Assembly (NCBI GenBank): GCA_023393755.1
Contig: JAEXCA010000120.1
Coordinates: forward strand, 1-22,272
From: Actinomycetes bacterium
Lineage (GTDB): Bacteria > Actinomycetota > Actinomycetes > Propionibacteriales > Propionibacteriaceae
DNA length: 22,272 bases
Reading direction: 5' to 3'
The notes under the pieces were generated by a model. It ran no database searches. It saw nothing but the letters and a program-made list of their open reading frames with translations, and was not told the origin of the DNA. Made by a program: the position numbers and the translations under genes. Positions within the stretch are counted from its first letter, which is position 1. The number at the start of each line of letters is the position of its first letter. Of the stretch, positions 13,601 to 20,068 are shown piece after piece.

Positions 13601-14514
13601 TTGTAGGTCTCGGACGCGGCCGTGATCGCCTTGTGGAGTGGCCGCCCGTCCAGAGCCAGCCACTCACCGTCTGATGCCGCCTGCACCTTGTTCGCGATGA
13701 CAACGTGGGTGTGCAGGTCCGGATCCCCGGCGCGGGTGTCGCGGTGGGTGAACACCGTCGCGATCAGCCCACGCGTCTCAACCTGCTGCGCGCCGGCGCG
13801 GCCGCGGCGGGTGAAGGTCTTCTTCGATTCAAGGAAGCGGAGCGCATCTTCGACGGCCAGGTTGTGGGCTTGCTCGATGTCTGTCGCCGTCTCCCGGTCG
13901 ACCAGTGCCCACAGCGCCGACACCGACTTCATCGGCGAGAATGTCCCATCGAACCCGGCAACGACCTTCGCTGGGGGACGCGATGCCTTGGCGAGGAACC
14001 CTGCGAGTTCACGGGCGTCGGGCAGCCGTCCCTCGATCTCGGCGTACCAGGCCGTCGCGACCTTGGTGCGGATGCTCGCCCGAACGCTCGCGGGTACGGC
14101 GGCGTGCTTGGGGTTCCTGTGCGCGAGGTTCCAGGCAACGAAGTGCTGGTTCACGGCCTCTTGGAACGCAGAGATCGCCGCTTCGGGCTGCCGGAAGGGC
14201 CTGCCGATCCGCACCGCGTCCCGCTTCTCTGCCACGGTCGCGTCCGGAGCGAGCGCGGCCAGCCGCTCCATCGACAGCGGGTGCTCCCCGCGTCCGAACA
14301 AGGCAAGCATCTGCTCCTCACTGACCGCCTCTCCCGATTCGATCCCCAGACCAGCCAGCCCCGCGCCGTACCAGCGACCAGGCGCCTCACCCTTGAGGTC
14401 GTAGTAGTCGGCGAGCGGCATCCGATCCCGGGTCGTGGCGTCGCCTGTCGCGACCTGATTCGTCAGGTACTGGTAGCCGTGGCCCGCGGTCACCGTCGCG
14501 AAACTCAACGTCAT
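10624..14514 (-). CDS. MobF-family relaxase with helicase domain (TraA/TrwC-like)
   Basis: This 1296-residue protein would nick the transfer origin and unwind DNA for conjugation. The relaxase domain (about 1-330) has the tyrosine-bearing N-terminus (Tyr14, Tyr16; Tyr37, Tyr38; GEAPGRWYG) and the metal-binding histidine motif DPDLHTH (His268, His270). The helicase domain has Walker A APAGSGKTT (Lys602), Walker B LVIIDEAGM, and the late motif MLTRGRHANHAW. Size and order match actinobacterial MobF relaxases. The C-terminal 330 residues are less recognisable. A GGAGG ribosome site lies before the ATG. No coupling protein or mating-pair genes are nearby, so it needs a helper system. Which tyrosine is catalytic is not certain. 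Confidence 0.92.
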   Translation of the reverse strand: MTLSFATVTAGHGYQYLTNQVATGDATTRDRMPLADYYDLKGEAPGRWYGAGLAGLGIESGEAVSEEQMLALFGRGEHPLSMERLAALAPDATVAEKRDAVRIGRPFRQPEAAISAFQEAVNQHFVAWNLAHRNPKHAAVPASVRASIRTKVATAWYAEIEGRLPDARELAGFLAKASRPPAKVVAGFDGTFSPMKSVSALWALVDRETATDIEQAHNLAVEDALRFLESKKTFTRRGRAGAQQVETRGLIATVFTHRDTRAGDPDLHTHVVIANKVQAASDGEWLALDGRPLHKAITAASETYNTALQAHLTERLGVVWQDVPRTDGRQPVREIIGVDPQLTKAWSKRRADITDRAGELAMAFHHNHGRPPTPAEQQDLYQQATLETREAKHEPRSRNEQREAWRAEADRVLGQGGVEAMLSRVFSQTARAAPTLDGSWFARTAELVMAGVEERRGQWQEVHVRAEAQRQVRTAGVRPADLEATVEHLIAHVLGRSVRLTQSGDGIEEPAVMRRLDGTSVYRVAGSDWYTSERMLYAERRIIDAAGRTGGRSADTNSIEMMLLAARATDTPLNPSQTDMVVAMATSGRRVQLALAPAGSGKTTAMRALKTAWANSGGDVVGLAPSATAAKQLGQALGADAPTDTLHKLAHDKHKAAWAGRITDKTLVIIDEAGMADTLVLDQVISYALDQGASVRLVGDDQQLGAIASGGVLRDIAAQHHVLRLDEVMRFHDPAERAASLALREGDPGALGFYYDQGRVHVGDPTTAAAGLFDAWLDDKRNRLDALMLAPTRDQVADLNRRARAHRLREAHSGIEADLADGNRASKGDIVLTRHNNRRLRAGSDGWVRNGDRWTVLGVRGDGGLDVRHNQTGRKTTLPAGYVTQHTELGYATTIHTAQGVTADTCHGLATDAMSRQQLYTMLTRGRHANHAWLASGPNGDPEARFHPATISPPTPNEVLEGILARDDSPVSVTTQLARAVDPASLLGEAVVRYHDAIRYAAAEFAGPEVAAQLERAADATGIPLVDADAWNVLKSHLLVLHANGLDAANILVWTASEEGVEDARDPAAVIDYRIDIHDLRVDDTHRPLPWLPGIPKLLDTHPTWAPYLAQRASLVETLVRDLRSRVLAGEDLPRWARELSEAPSRDVLADIAIWRASHQVADADLRPTGPVRNHVQEARVQHRLDGRLAKEPAVVLDWVERIHDAHPDTIEDPAVLRTARACAKADPHGEWLPRRLLGPARVPLPDEHKADALRSRLDGLLTPERIDPDASRRGPGRDRHELPLPRPTRSPGIDR

Positions 14515-14609
14515 CAGAAACCTCCACTACTCTCCATAGGCAGATGAGCAGGTACCGATCCGGACATCTGGGTCGAACTCTTTTCTCGTTCACCCATAAC
14601 AGGCAGATA

Positions 14610-14624
14610 CCGAAGGCTTCGGTG
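14610..14624. promoter_or_regulatory. Inverted repeat ACCGAAG-G-CTTCGGT between relaxase and antitoxin genes
   Basis: Perfect 7-bp arms around one base lie in the 182-bp divergent intergenic region. It could be an operator for relaxase control or part of a transfer origin. Function is not shown. Confidence 0.4.
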
Positions 14625-14633
14625 GCAACGACC

Positions 14634-14663
14634 TTGTTGTCGCGGCGCATCCCGAGCTACTGT
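14634..14663 (+). promoter_or_regulatory. Promoter of the toxin-antitoxin pair (-35 TTGTTG, -10 TACTGT)
   Basis: TTGTTG (14634-14639) and TACTGT (14658-14663) are separated by 18 bp. The -10 is followed directly by two GTACGCA repeats and then a strong ribosome site, AGAAGGGA (14683-14690). Confidence 0.55.
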
Positions 14664-14680
14664 GTACGCAGAGGTACGCA
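14664..14680 (+). promoter_or_regulatory. Tandem GTACGCA repeats, probable antitoxin operator
   Basis: GTACGCA occurs at 14664-14670 and 14674-14680, one helical turn apart. The pair overlaps the expected transcription start of the toxin-antitoxin operon. Phd/YefM antitoxins repress their own promoters, so this is a plausible operator. Confidence 0.45.
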
Positions 14681-14696
14681 TCAGAAGGGATCGATC

Positions 14697-14954
14697 ATGA
14701 GCCTCACCGTGGGAGTCCGCGAGTTCCGACAGGACCTCGCCGAGTACATCGACCAGGCCGAGCCTGTCACCATCACCCGCCATGGCCACACGGTCGGCCT
14801 GTTCATCCCTGTGCGCCCTGACCGGCAGGCAGCCATCGACGCCTACGCCACCGCAGCCAAGAAGGCGAACGACCTCCTGGTCGAGATGGGCATCGACGAA
14901 GACGAGGTCGTCGCCGAGTTCGACACTCGCCGCAGGGCGAAGCAGGACGCGTGA
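14697..14954 (+). CDS. Phd/YefM-type antitoxin
   Basis: This 85-residue protein begins MSLTVGVREFRQDLAEYIDQ and continues EPVTITRHGHTVGLFIPV, the typical Phd/YefM DNA-binding fold. An acidic C-terminal tail (EMGIDEDEVVAEFD) would bind and neutralise the toxin. A strong Shine-Dalgarno sequence lies 6 nt before the ATG. Its TGA overlaps the GTG of the PIN toxin gene (GTGA), so the two are translationally coupled, as is usual for type II toxin-antitoxin pairs. On this element the pair probably stabilises the integrated state, which is an inference from context. Confidence 0.9.
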   Translation: MSLTVGVREFRQDLAEYIDQAEPVTITRHGHTVGLFIPVRPDRQAAIDAYATAAKKANDLLVEMGIDEDEVVAEFDTRRRAKQDA

Positions 14955-15376
14955 CCGCCAGACGCATCGTCCTCGACGCCAACATCCTGATCCGGGCCGT
15001 CTTGGGCGAGCAGGTCCGCAGGTTGATCACGAGGTATGCCGATGAGGTCGACTTTGGCGCACCCGAGATCGCGTTTCGGGACGCCGCCAAGCACCTTCCC
15101 CTGATCGCTGCCGCCCGTGGTGTCGACCCCACGCCGTGGCTGGAGGCGCTCCATGCGCTGGAGGACCTGGTCGCCATCCTGACGATCGAACAGGCGGAGC
15201 ACCTGCGCGAAGCTGCGCTGCGTCGCATCGGTAGTCGAGACTCCGATGATTGGCCGATCGTCGCGGCAGCACTCGCACTCAACTGTCCGATCTGGACCGA
15301 GGACAAGGACTTCTTCGGCATCGGCATCCCGGTCTGGCAGAGCGACCGAGTGGAGATCTACCTCAAGGGAGAGTGA
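14951..15376 (+). CDS. PIN-domain toxin (VapC-like)
   Basis: This 141-residue PIN protein carries the acidic metal-binding residues of the fold: Asp9 in IVLDANILIRAVLG, Glu39 in GAPEIAFRDA, the DSDDWP cluster (Asp97-Asp100), and TEDKDFF (Asp118/Asp120). PIN toxins are Mg2+-dependent ribonucleases that often cut tRNA or rRNA. The GTG start overlaps the antitoxin stop. All expected active-site positions are present, so it is probably intact. Pairing a PIN toxin with a Phd/YefM-type antitoxin is common. The specific RNA target is unknown. Confidence 0.9.
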   Translation: MTARRIVLDANILIRAVLGEQVRRLITRYADEVDFGAPEIAFRDAAKHLPLIAAARGVDPTPWLEALHALEDLVAILTIEQAEHLREAALRRIGSRDSDDWPIVAAALALNCPIWTEDKDFFGIGIPVWQSDRVEIYLKGE

Positions 15377-15587
15377 GACCAGCCCGAACTTCCCCGACGG
15401 CAGCCAGATCGCTGCAGAACGCCGCACTGGCGAGCAGATGTGGCCAGATCCTGAGTGCAGTAGGTGTGCTCGTGCTTGTGAATCCTGTGCTTGCAGCAGG
15501 AGCAACCCGTCAAACTCTGGGACGAGCGTCCTCTGTAAGTGGCGGTCTGGGCGTGAGGGAGGACTACTGCCGGGTCGGATGGTCGGG
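15377..15587. other. Intergenic stretch with no convincing gene
   Basis: Between the PIN toxin stop and the stop of the small reverse-strand gene at 15588 I see no supported gene. A cysteine-rich reading (CSRCARACESCAC) on the plus strand at about 15435-15520 has no start or ribosome site of its own. Confidence 0.4.
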
Positions 15588-15743
15588 CTAGGCGACCGGG
15601 AGTGGGTCGTCGGGAAATGCGTCGTCGGGTACCGCCTTGATGTGCGCCAGTCGCGCGGCGATGGCGGCCTCCATGGACGCAGACAATCGCGGGGAGACGC
15701 CGGTCCCCTCGTCGGTCAGGTCAGGCGGGCCAGCAGAGAACAT
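15588..15743 (-). CDS. Small hypothetical protein downstream of the HEPN-pentapeptide gene
   Basis: This 51-residue reading starts MFSAGPPDLTDEGTG and ends in AAIAARLAHIKAVPDDAFPD followed by DPLPVA. It has the high-GC third-position codon use of a real gene, an amphipathic helix (about 24-38) and an acidic tail. It begins 33 nt after the stop of the HEPN-pentapeptide gene on the same strand, so co-transcription is likely. The ribosome site is weak (GGGAC). An internal ATG would give 28 residues. It could be a partner or antitoxin-like protein of the upstream gene, or the leftover end of a lost gene. No family is recognised. Confidence 0.45.
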   Translation of the reverse strand: MFSAGPPDLTDEGTGVSPRLSASMEAAIAARLAHIKAVPDDAFPDDPLPVA

Positions 15744-15776
15744 TGTGTCCCGCACCCGGGTTCATGGGAAGGCAGA

Positions 15777-17330
15777 TCAGTCCCACTTGGCATCCTTGAG
15801 GTTCGCCCCTAGTAGGTCTGCGCCCTTGAGGTTCGCACCCTTCAAGTTGGCCCCAGCCAACTGCGCCTGGCGGAGATCCGCGTCCTCAAGATCCGCACCC
15901 TCCAGCGAAGCGCGGTTCAGCTTCGCGAGCCTGAGCGACGCGCCTCTGAGGTTCGCCCTCGCCAAGACCACGCCGTCCAGGGTCGCCTCGATGAGGTCCG
16001 CATCCGACAAGACGGCCCCCGACAGGTCGGCACCCTTGGGCAACCTCACCCTGCAGAGATCTGCCCCAGCCAGACTGAGAGTCGCACCATCAAGACTCGC
16101 GCCCGTGAGATTCGCGAACCTCAGGGTCGTCTCCTCAAAATGCGCCCCACCAAGATCAGCATTCGTGAGATCGGCCTGAATGAGGTTCGCGCCCTTGAGA
16201 TTCGCACCCTTCAGAATCGCTCCAGCCAACTGCGCCCGGTAAAGATCCGCATCCTCAAGATCCGCACCCTCCAGCGAAGCGCCGTTCAGCTTCGCGAGCC
16301 TGAGCGACGCGCCCCTGAGGTTCGCCCTCGCCAAGACCCCGCCGTCCAGGGTCGCCTCGTTGAGGTCCGCATCCGACAGGACGGCCCCCGACAGGTCGGC
16401 ACCCTTAGATAGCCTCACCTTGTAGAGATCAGCGCCATCCAAGCTGAGAGTCGCACCATCAAGACTCGCGCCCGTGAGATTCGCGAACCTCAGGGTCGTC
16501 TCCTCAAAATGCGCCCCACCAAGATCAGCATTCGTGAGATCCGCATCCATGAGGTCCGCGCCCTTGAGATTCGCACCCTTCAGAATCGCTCCAGCCAACT
16601 GCGCCCGGTAAAGATCCGCACTCTCAAAGTCAGCGCCAGCAAGGGATGCCCCGTTGAATTCTACGAATCTGAGCGTTGCCCCTCGAAAATCTCTCTTTGC
16701 CGTGCTAGTCGCGTCGCACACTCTCGCGGACTCCTCTGACGGAGCCGTCGCCACATCACCCAGAAGCTGCGATGCCACAGCGGCCTGGCGGCTCGAGTCG
16801 GCAGAACTGGAGTCATGCTTCTTCGGCTCATCCACAACCTCGCTCGTGCCGGCTGCGACGGCAGCCGAAGGCGCCATGGCACCCGCGACGTCGATGGACG
16901 ACCTAAGGACAAGAAGTTCCTCGACGCTTTCCGAGTCCACCCCGTCACAAAGCCTTGCCATCGTGTCCAGGGCTCGCCACGTGTAGTCGTTAGGAAGATC
17001 TTTACCGCCCGGATGAGCGTTCTTGTGCCTAACTCCGACCAGTTCCTTTGCCCACGACCGATGGCTGGGGGTGAGCTTGGATCTGAAGACGGTGTCCCAG
17101 TTCCGGTCGAGCAAATGGAGGCAGGCCAGAATGTCGAGGGAATCGACTAGATCTTGACGTGGCCCTGCGCCCGGAAGATCCCTCTTCTGGTCGGCATACA
17201 AAACTCCCAGTACCCGATCGGCCCACCAGGCCTCGCCGAACGTCTCGTGGATTCCGCTACAGATGAACTCCGCAAGAACCGAACGCAGGATACGGAACCC
17301 GCTGGTAATCCGGTCCTGATTGACCGTCAT
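15777..17330 (-). CDS. Swt1-type HEPN domain fused to pentapeptide repeats
   Basis: This 517-residue protein has an N-terminal helical domain (about 1-150), with LVDSLDILACLHLLDRNWDT then SHRSWAKELVGVRHKNAHPG. The RHKNAH stretch (Arg101 to His106) is the R-x4-H motif of HEPN nucleases, in the form seen in the Swt1-like HEPN family. A linker of about 60 residues rich in A, S and E leads to about 300 residues of pentapeptide repeats (A-D/N-L-x-x, about 214-517), which should form a right-handed quadrilateral beta-helix. A 123-residue block is repeated almost exactly. A GGAAGGG ribosome site precedes the ATG. It lies downstream of the integrase on the same strand. RNase or defence activity is inferred from domain type only. 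Confidence 0.85.
   Translation of the reverse strand: MTVNQDRITSGFRILRSVLAEFICSGIHETFGEAWWADRVLGVLYADQKRDLPGAGPRQDLVDSLDILACLHLLDRNWDTVFRSKLTPSHRSWAKELVGVRHKNAHPGGKDLPNDYTWRALDTMARLCDGVDSESVEELLVLRSSIDVAGAMAPSAAVAAGTSEVVDEPKKHDSSSADSSRQAAVASQLLGDVATAPSEESARVCDATSTAKRDFRGATLRFVEFNGASLAGADFESADLYRAQLAGAILKGANLKGADLMDADLTNADLGGAHFEETTLRFANLTGASLDGATLSLDGADLYKVRLSKGADLSGAVLSDADLNEATLDGGVLARANLRGASLRLAKLNGASLEGADLEDADLYRAQLAGAILKGANLKGANLIQADLTNADLGGAHFEETTLRFANLTGASLDGATLSLAGADLCRVRLPKGADLSGAVLSDADLIEATLDGVVLARANLRGASLRLAKLNRASLEGADLEDADLRQAQLAGANLKGANLKGADLLGANLKDAKWD
15885..16622 (-). repeat. 369-bp tandem duplication inside the pentapeptide region
   Basis: Two near-identical 369-bp units (about 15885-16253 and 16254-16622) encode 123 residues each, starting at the ADLYRAQLAGAILKG block. 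The block begins a third, partial time towards the C-terminus (ADLRQAQLAGANLKG). The few differences include K/R and S/P changes. The boundary phase is approximate. Confidence 0.8.
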
Positions 17331-17362
17331 GTCTCTACCCTTCCAAGCGATTGCGAGATGCC

Positions 17363-17382
17363 TCGAGCCAGCTCTGGCTCGA
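17363..17382. promoter_or_regulatory. Perfect inverted repeat TCGAGCCAG-CT-CTGGCTCGA
   Basis: Nine-base arms with a 2-nt centre lie in the 131-bp gap between the integrase stop and the HEPN-pentapeptide start. As RNA it would be a strong hairpin, but no U-run follows. It may be an operator for the HEPN-pentapeptide gene or an integrase mRNA 3' end. Confidence 0.5.
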
Positions 17383-17461
17383 ACCCGGGCTCAACATCCC
17401 TGAATACCGAGTCGATGAACATAGCACAGGTCGCCAACGGCTGGCACCGCCAACTCCCCGC

Positions 17462-18703
17462 CTATCCCCTGTTGAGTCGCGCTGGCTTCGCGGACTTGGT
17501 CTCGGCTCCATCACCAGGCTTCGTGGGCTTTGAGTCGGACTTCGGCGCCTCTGGCTCGGCAAGTTCTGCGATGCGTGTGGCAATCTCGGCCTTGCGTCCT
17601 TCGGCAACGTGCTGGTACACCAACGCGGCCTGAACAGACGAGTGCCCCATCAGCTCCATCGACTCCTTGAGGCTGGCGCCAGCCTGGGCGGTCAGCGTGC
17701 CGTAGGTGTGGCGTAGGTCGTGGATGCGCAGGTCTGGGCGTCCTGCCTTCTCCCTGGCGTGCCAGAAGGTCTTCGACAGGGTGTTCACGTGGAGGTGGCC
17801 GGTCCCCGTCGCGTTGGGGAACAGCAAACCGTCCGGGCCTGGCTGTCCGAACTCCTCAAGGTGCCTCTCCAGTTGTGCCCTTACGTTGGGCGGCAGCGAC
17901 ACGGTGCGGATGCCGGCGTAGGACTTCGGTGTACCGACCTCGGGGACGCCCTTGCGCCAGACGACGGCGCGCTCGACGCGGATGGTCATCGCTTTGAGGT
18001 CGATGTCCTTGCGGCGCAGTTCGGAGACCTCGCCCCAGCGCAGTCCGCAGTAGGCCGCGATCATGATCAGCGCCTTGTACTTCTCGGGCATCTCGCCGAC
18101 GATCGTGTTGATCTGCTGGGTCGTCGCGGGCTTCGGTTCGAACCGCTTCTTTCGGATGGTCGCACCCTCGATCTGGCAGGGGTTCTCGCGGACCAGGCGA
18201 CGCCGTCCGGTGGCGGCGCTCTTCATCATGGCCGACAGCAGCGCGTAGGCATGGGCTCGGCGGGTGGGCGCGTCCGGAAGCAGGCCGGCGTACCAGAGGT
18301 CGACCATGTCTACCGTGATCGCCACCAGCGGCAGGTGGCCGAAAGTCGGCCAGATGTGCTGGTTCAACAGACCCTCGTAGAGGTCCTTGGTTCGCGGCTT
18401 GAGCAGGTCGCCGCGTCGGGTACGGCGGGTGTCAAGCCAGGTCTGGGAGTACTCGCGGAAGGCCTGGCCGCGGTTGAGCTTGAGGACGCGGCGCTCCTCC
18501 GGCGGAGTCCACTCGTCCCGCGCAATCAGATCTCGTTCCTTGCTCAGCCATACGATGGCGTCGTCCTTGGCCTCGAAGGTCGCAGCGGCCCGGTGCAGTC
18601 TGGTGTCGGGTCCGATGTAGGCGGCGGACCATCGTCCAGAGCGCTCGGCACGTAGCCGACCGAAGCCTCGGCGGGCCGGCTCAGCGGCCTTTGGTCTGGG
18701 CAT
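17462..18703 (-). CDS. int: Tyrosine recombinase (integrase) of the element
   Basis: This 413-residue site-specific recombinase has an N-terminal arm-binding/AP2-like region (about 10-70), a SAM-like core-binding domain (about 80-165) and a catalytic domain. The catalytic residues are Arg222 (CGLRWGE), Lys260, His328 and Arg331 (HDLRHTYGT), His354 (MGHSS) and the nucleophile Tyr363 (LVYQHVAEGR). It integrates and, with a directionality factor, excises the element at tRNA-Pro; attR lies 150 bp upstream of its start. The ATG at 18703 has GGAGG 7 nt before it. A longer reading from 18799 would translate the right arm site (LCICCA) and is rejected. All catalytic residues are present, so it is probably active. 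Confidence 0.95.
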   Translation of the reverse strand: MPRPKAAEPARRGFGRLRAERSGRWSAAYIGPDTRLHRAAATFEAKDDAIVWLSKERDLIARDEWTPPEERRVLKLNRGQAFREYSQTWLDTRRTRRGDLLKPRTKDLYEGLLNQHIWPTFGHLPLVAITVDMVDLWYAGLLPDAPTRRAHAYALLSAMMKSAATGRRRLVRENPCQIEGATIRKKRFEPKPATTQQINTIVGEMPEKYKALIMIAAYCGLRWGEVSELRRKDIDLKAMTIRVERAVVWRKGVPEVGTPKSYAGIRTVSLPPNVRAQLERHLEEFGQPGPDGLLFPNATGTGHLHVNTLSKTFWHAREKAGRPDLRIHDLRHTYGTLTAQAGASLKESMELMGHSSVQAALVYQHVAEGRKAEIATRIAELAEPEAPKSDSKPTKPGDGAETKSAKPARLNRG

Positions 18704-18718
18704 CCGGGCCTCCGATTC

Positions 18719-18737
18719 TGCACAACATATGCACAAC
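18719..18737 (+). repeat. Right arm-type site with paired GCACAAC half-sites
   Basis: This 19-bp sequence is identical and in the same orientation to 8835-8853. It lies between the integrase start and attR and could also let the integrase repress its own promoter. Confidence 0.65.
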
Positions 18738-18852
18738 ATAGTACCCATAAGCTGCCCGAATCTGAACATCGCCGTTGAGGTGGACAAGATGCATAACACC
18801 TAGCCACATAGTTACAAATGCCCGCGAATCCTGTCACCCAGAATCGGGTTCC

Positions 18853-18880
18853 TCGCAGGTTCAAATCCTGTCACCCCGAC
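18853..18880. repeat. attR, 28-bp core
   Basis: This is identical to the tRNA-Pro 3' end at 8748-8775. After it comes AGCG rather than CAGCG, so no CCA is encoded here. A shorter copy of the inner 13 bases (AATCCTGTCACCC) lies 37 bp upstream at 18827-18839. Confidence 0.93.
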
Positions 18881-18886
18881 AGCGAA

Positions 18887-18922
18887 AGCCCTAGTGAACC
18901 GCCGGTTCCCTAGGGCTGTTTC
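18887..18922 (+). terminator. tRNA-Pro type terminator after attR
   Basis: The outer stem AGCCCTAG/CTAGGGCT (18887-18894, 18910-18917) and inner stem GAACC/GGTTC with a GCC loop are followed by GTTTCG. It has the same architecture as the hairpin at 20238-20268 and no longer lies behind a tRNA gene. Confidence 0.75.
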
Positions 18923-19396
18923 GTTGAGAGATTTGAACCGTCCCATCAAAAACCCATCGTTTTGCCACTCTTGGACACCTGAAGCGCGATTGCCCTTCGG
19001 CGGGAGTTCGTCGGCCGCGGTCTCCCCGAATGGCCGGGGATGGCACCCAGCTGTGGATACAAGCACCCCCATCGTTTCCCATCTCAATCAACCAGGGACA
19101 ACCGCAATCGACCGGCTACACCCAGATCAAGGGAACCGACCGGTTTCCTGCAAACACAAGGGAACTCGTAAGTCCCTAGGCCAATCGGAGTGATTCCAAA
19201 ACGGTCCCGAACACGAGCCATAGACGGACACGGGGACCATGTATGACAACGCCTGTAGACGTGACTCAGCCGCTTCTGCCGCCGCCCTCTCTGGGAAGTG
19301 GCGCGCCATGGGGGTCCAGCGGGTGGCGCCGGCCGCCCACGGGCGCGCGCCCCGCTGGCATCCTTCGGTGGACCAGCTTCCTGAGTCTGCGGTCCA
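18923..19396. other. Gene-poor stretch in the remnant
   Basis: No convincing complete gene is seen in these 474 bp. A plus-strand start at 19243 (GGGGA ribosome site; MTTPVDVTQPLLPPPSLGSG) reads like a genuine N-terminus for about 40 residues. It then runs antisense into the hypothetical gene, so it may be the front end of a broken gene. Confidence 0.4.
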
Positions 19397-19858
19397 TCAG
19401 TCAGGTGGGTCGGCAGCTGGCGTCAGCATCCAGGGCGTCACCGCGATGGCGCCGGCCGGGAGTTCGCCCACGACACCTACAGCGTGCGGGGCGCCTTGGC
19501 AGTCCCAAACCCCGGTGCAGAAACCGAGTGGTGCCCCGTCGGCGCCACAGCGAAGAACATCCAAGCCCCACACGTCGAGCACTTCCAGGAGCTCGCTGCC
19601 AAGCGTCTCAGTGGCTTCAGCGACCGCCATCCCGTGGCGCTCCTCAGGCGTGTCTCCGACGTCAAACCAGTCGGGGTCCCACACCTCGCTGGAGATCGCA
19701 ACCGGCTCGCTGCGTGCCCCCATCGAAACCTGGACAACCAGGGCTTCGGACACGTCGATCGACCATCCGCCAGGGACTGGGGCGGCCCGGTTCAGGTCGT
19801 TGGCCAGCAGCGATGCCGCCTCGCGATAGGTGCCAAGTTGCCGGTCCATAACGGACAT
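19397..19858 (-). CDS. Hypothetical protein in the remnant region
   Basis: I do not recognise this 153-residue protein. It is acidic, with amphipathic start RQLGTYREAASLLANDLNRA, a central WSIDVSEALVVQVSMG strand-like part, and DVWGLDVLRCGADGAPLGFC followed by TGVWDCQGAPHAVGVVGEL. The paired cysteines at the end are notable. A GGAGG site lies about 11 nt before the ATG at 19858; an internal ATG three codons later is also possible. Composition and codon use look like a real protein, unlike the overlapping arginine/proline-rich plus-strand reading. It has no obvious operon partner and sits between two tRNA-end copies, so it is probably cargo of the lost element. Confidence 0.55.
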   Translation of the reverse strand: MSVMDRQLGTYREAASLLANDLNRAAPVPGGWSIDVSEALVVQVSMGARSEPVAISSEVWDPDWFDVGDTPEERHGMAVAEATETLGSELLEVLDVWGLDVLRCGADGAPLGFCTGVWDCQGAPHAVGVVGELPAGAIAVTPWMLTPAADPPD

Positions 19859-20068
19859 CCTCGCTCATTCCTCCGCATGACTTGGCCGAATCGCTCATGT
19901 TGTCCGCTGGCGAAACTGCTCGGGTTCGCACTCACCGACACCCGCCCTCAGCCAGCGAGGACCTGACCCTGTCCCACAGACATCCGACTCCGCCGCAAGT
20001 GGAGGGCAGGACTCAGGGAAGCGCCTTGACGAGTCCTGTGCAGGTACCTCCGGCCACGGCGATCGGGC

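Noticed and set aside
15381..15560. Cysteine-rich plus-strand reading (CSRCARACESCAC) after the PIN toxin
   Set aside because: No start or ribosome site of its own, arginine/serine-rich flanks, and no recognisable zinc-binding family; at best a gene scrap.
15780..16640. CRISPR-like regular repeats
   Set aside because: The short periodic repeats are codons of pentapeptide repeats in an open frame, and the longer repeat is a 369-bp tandem unit without spacers.
18704..18799. Longer N-terminus for the integrase
   Set aside because: It would translate the arm-site repeat; the ATG at 18703 has a proper GGAGG site and a typical integrase start.
18812..19087. Reverse-strand frame containing GVTGFEPARNP
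   Set aside because: It translates the attR tRNA fragment and the terminator; a false protein.
19243..19851. Plus-strand frame starting MTTPVDVTQPLL
   Set aside because: The first 40 residues look natural, but the rest is an arginine/proline-rich shadow of the opposite hypothetical gene. It may be a broken gene's front end, not a complete one.
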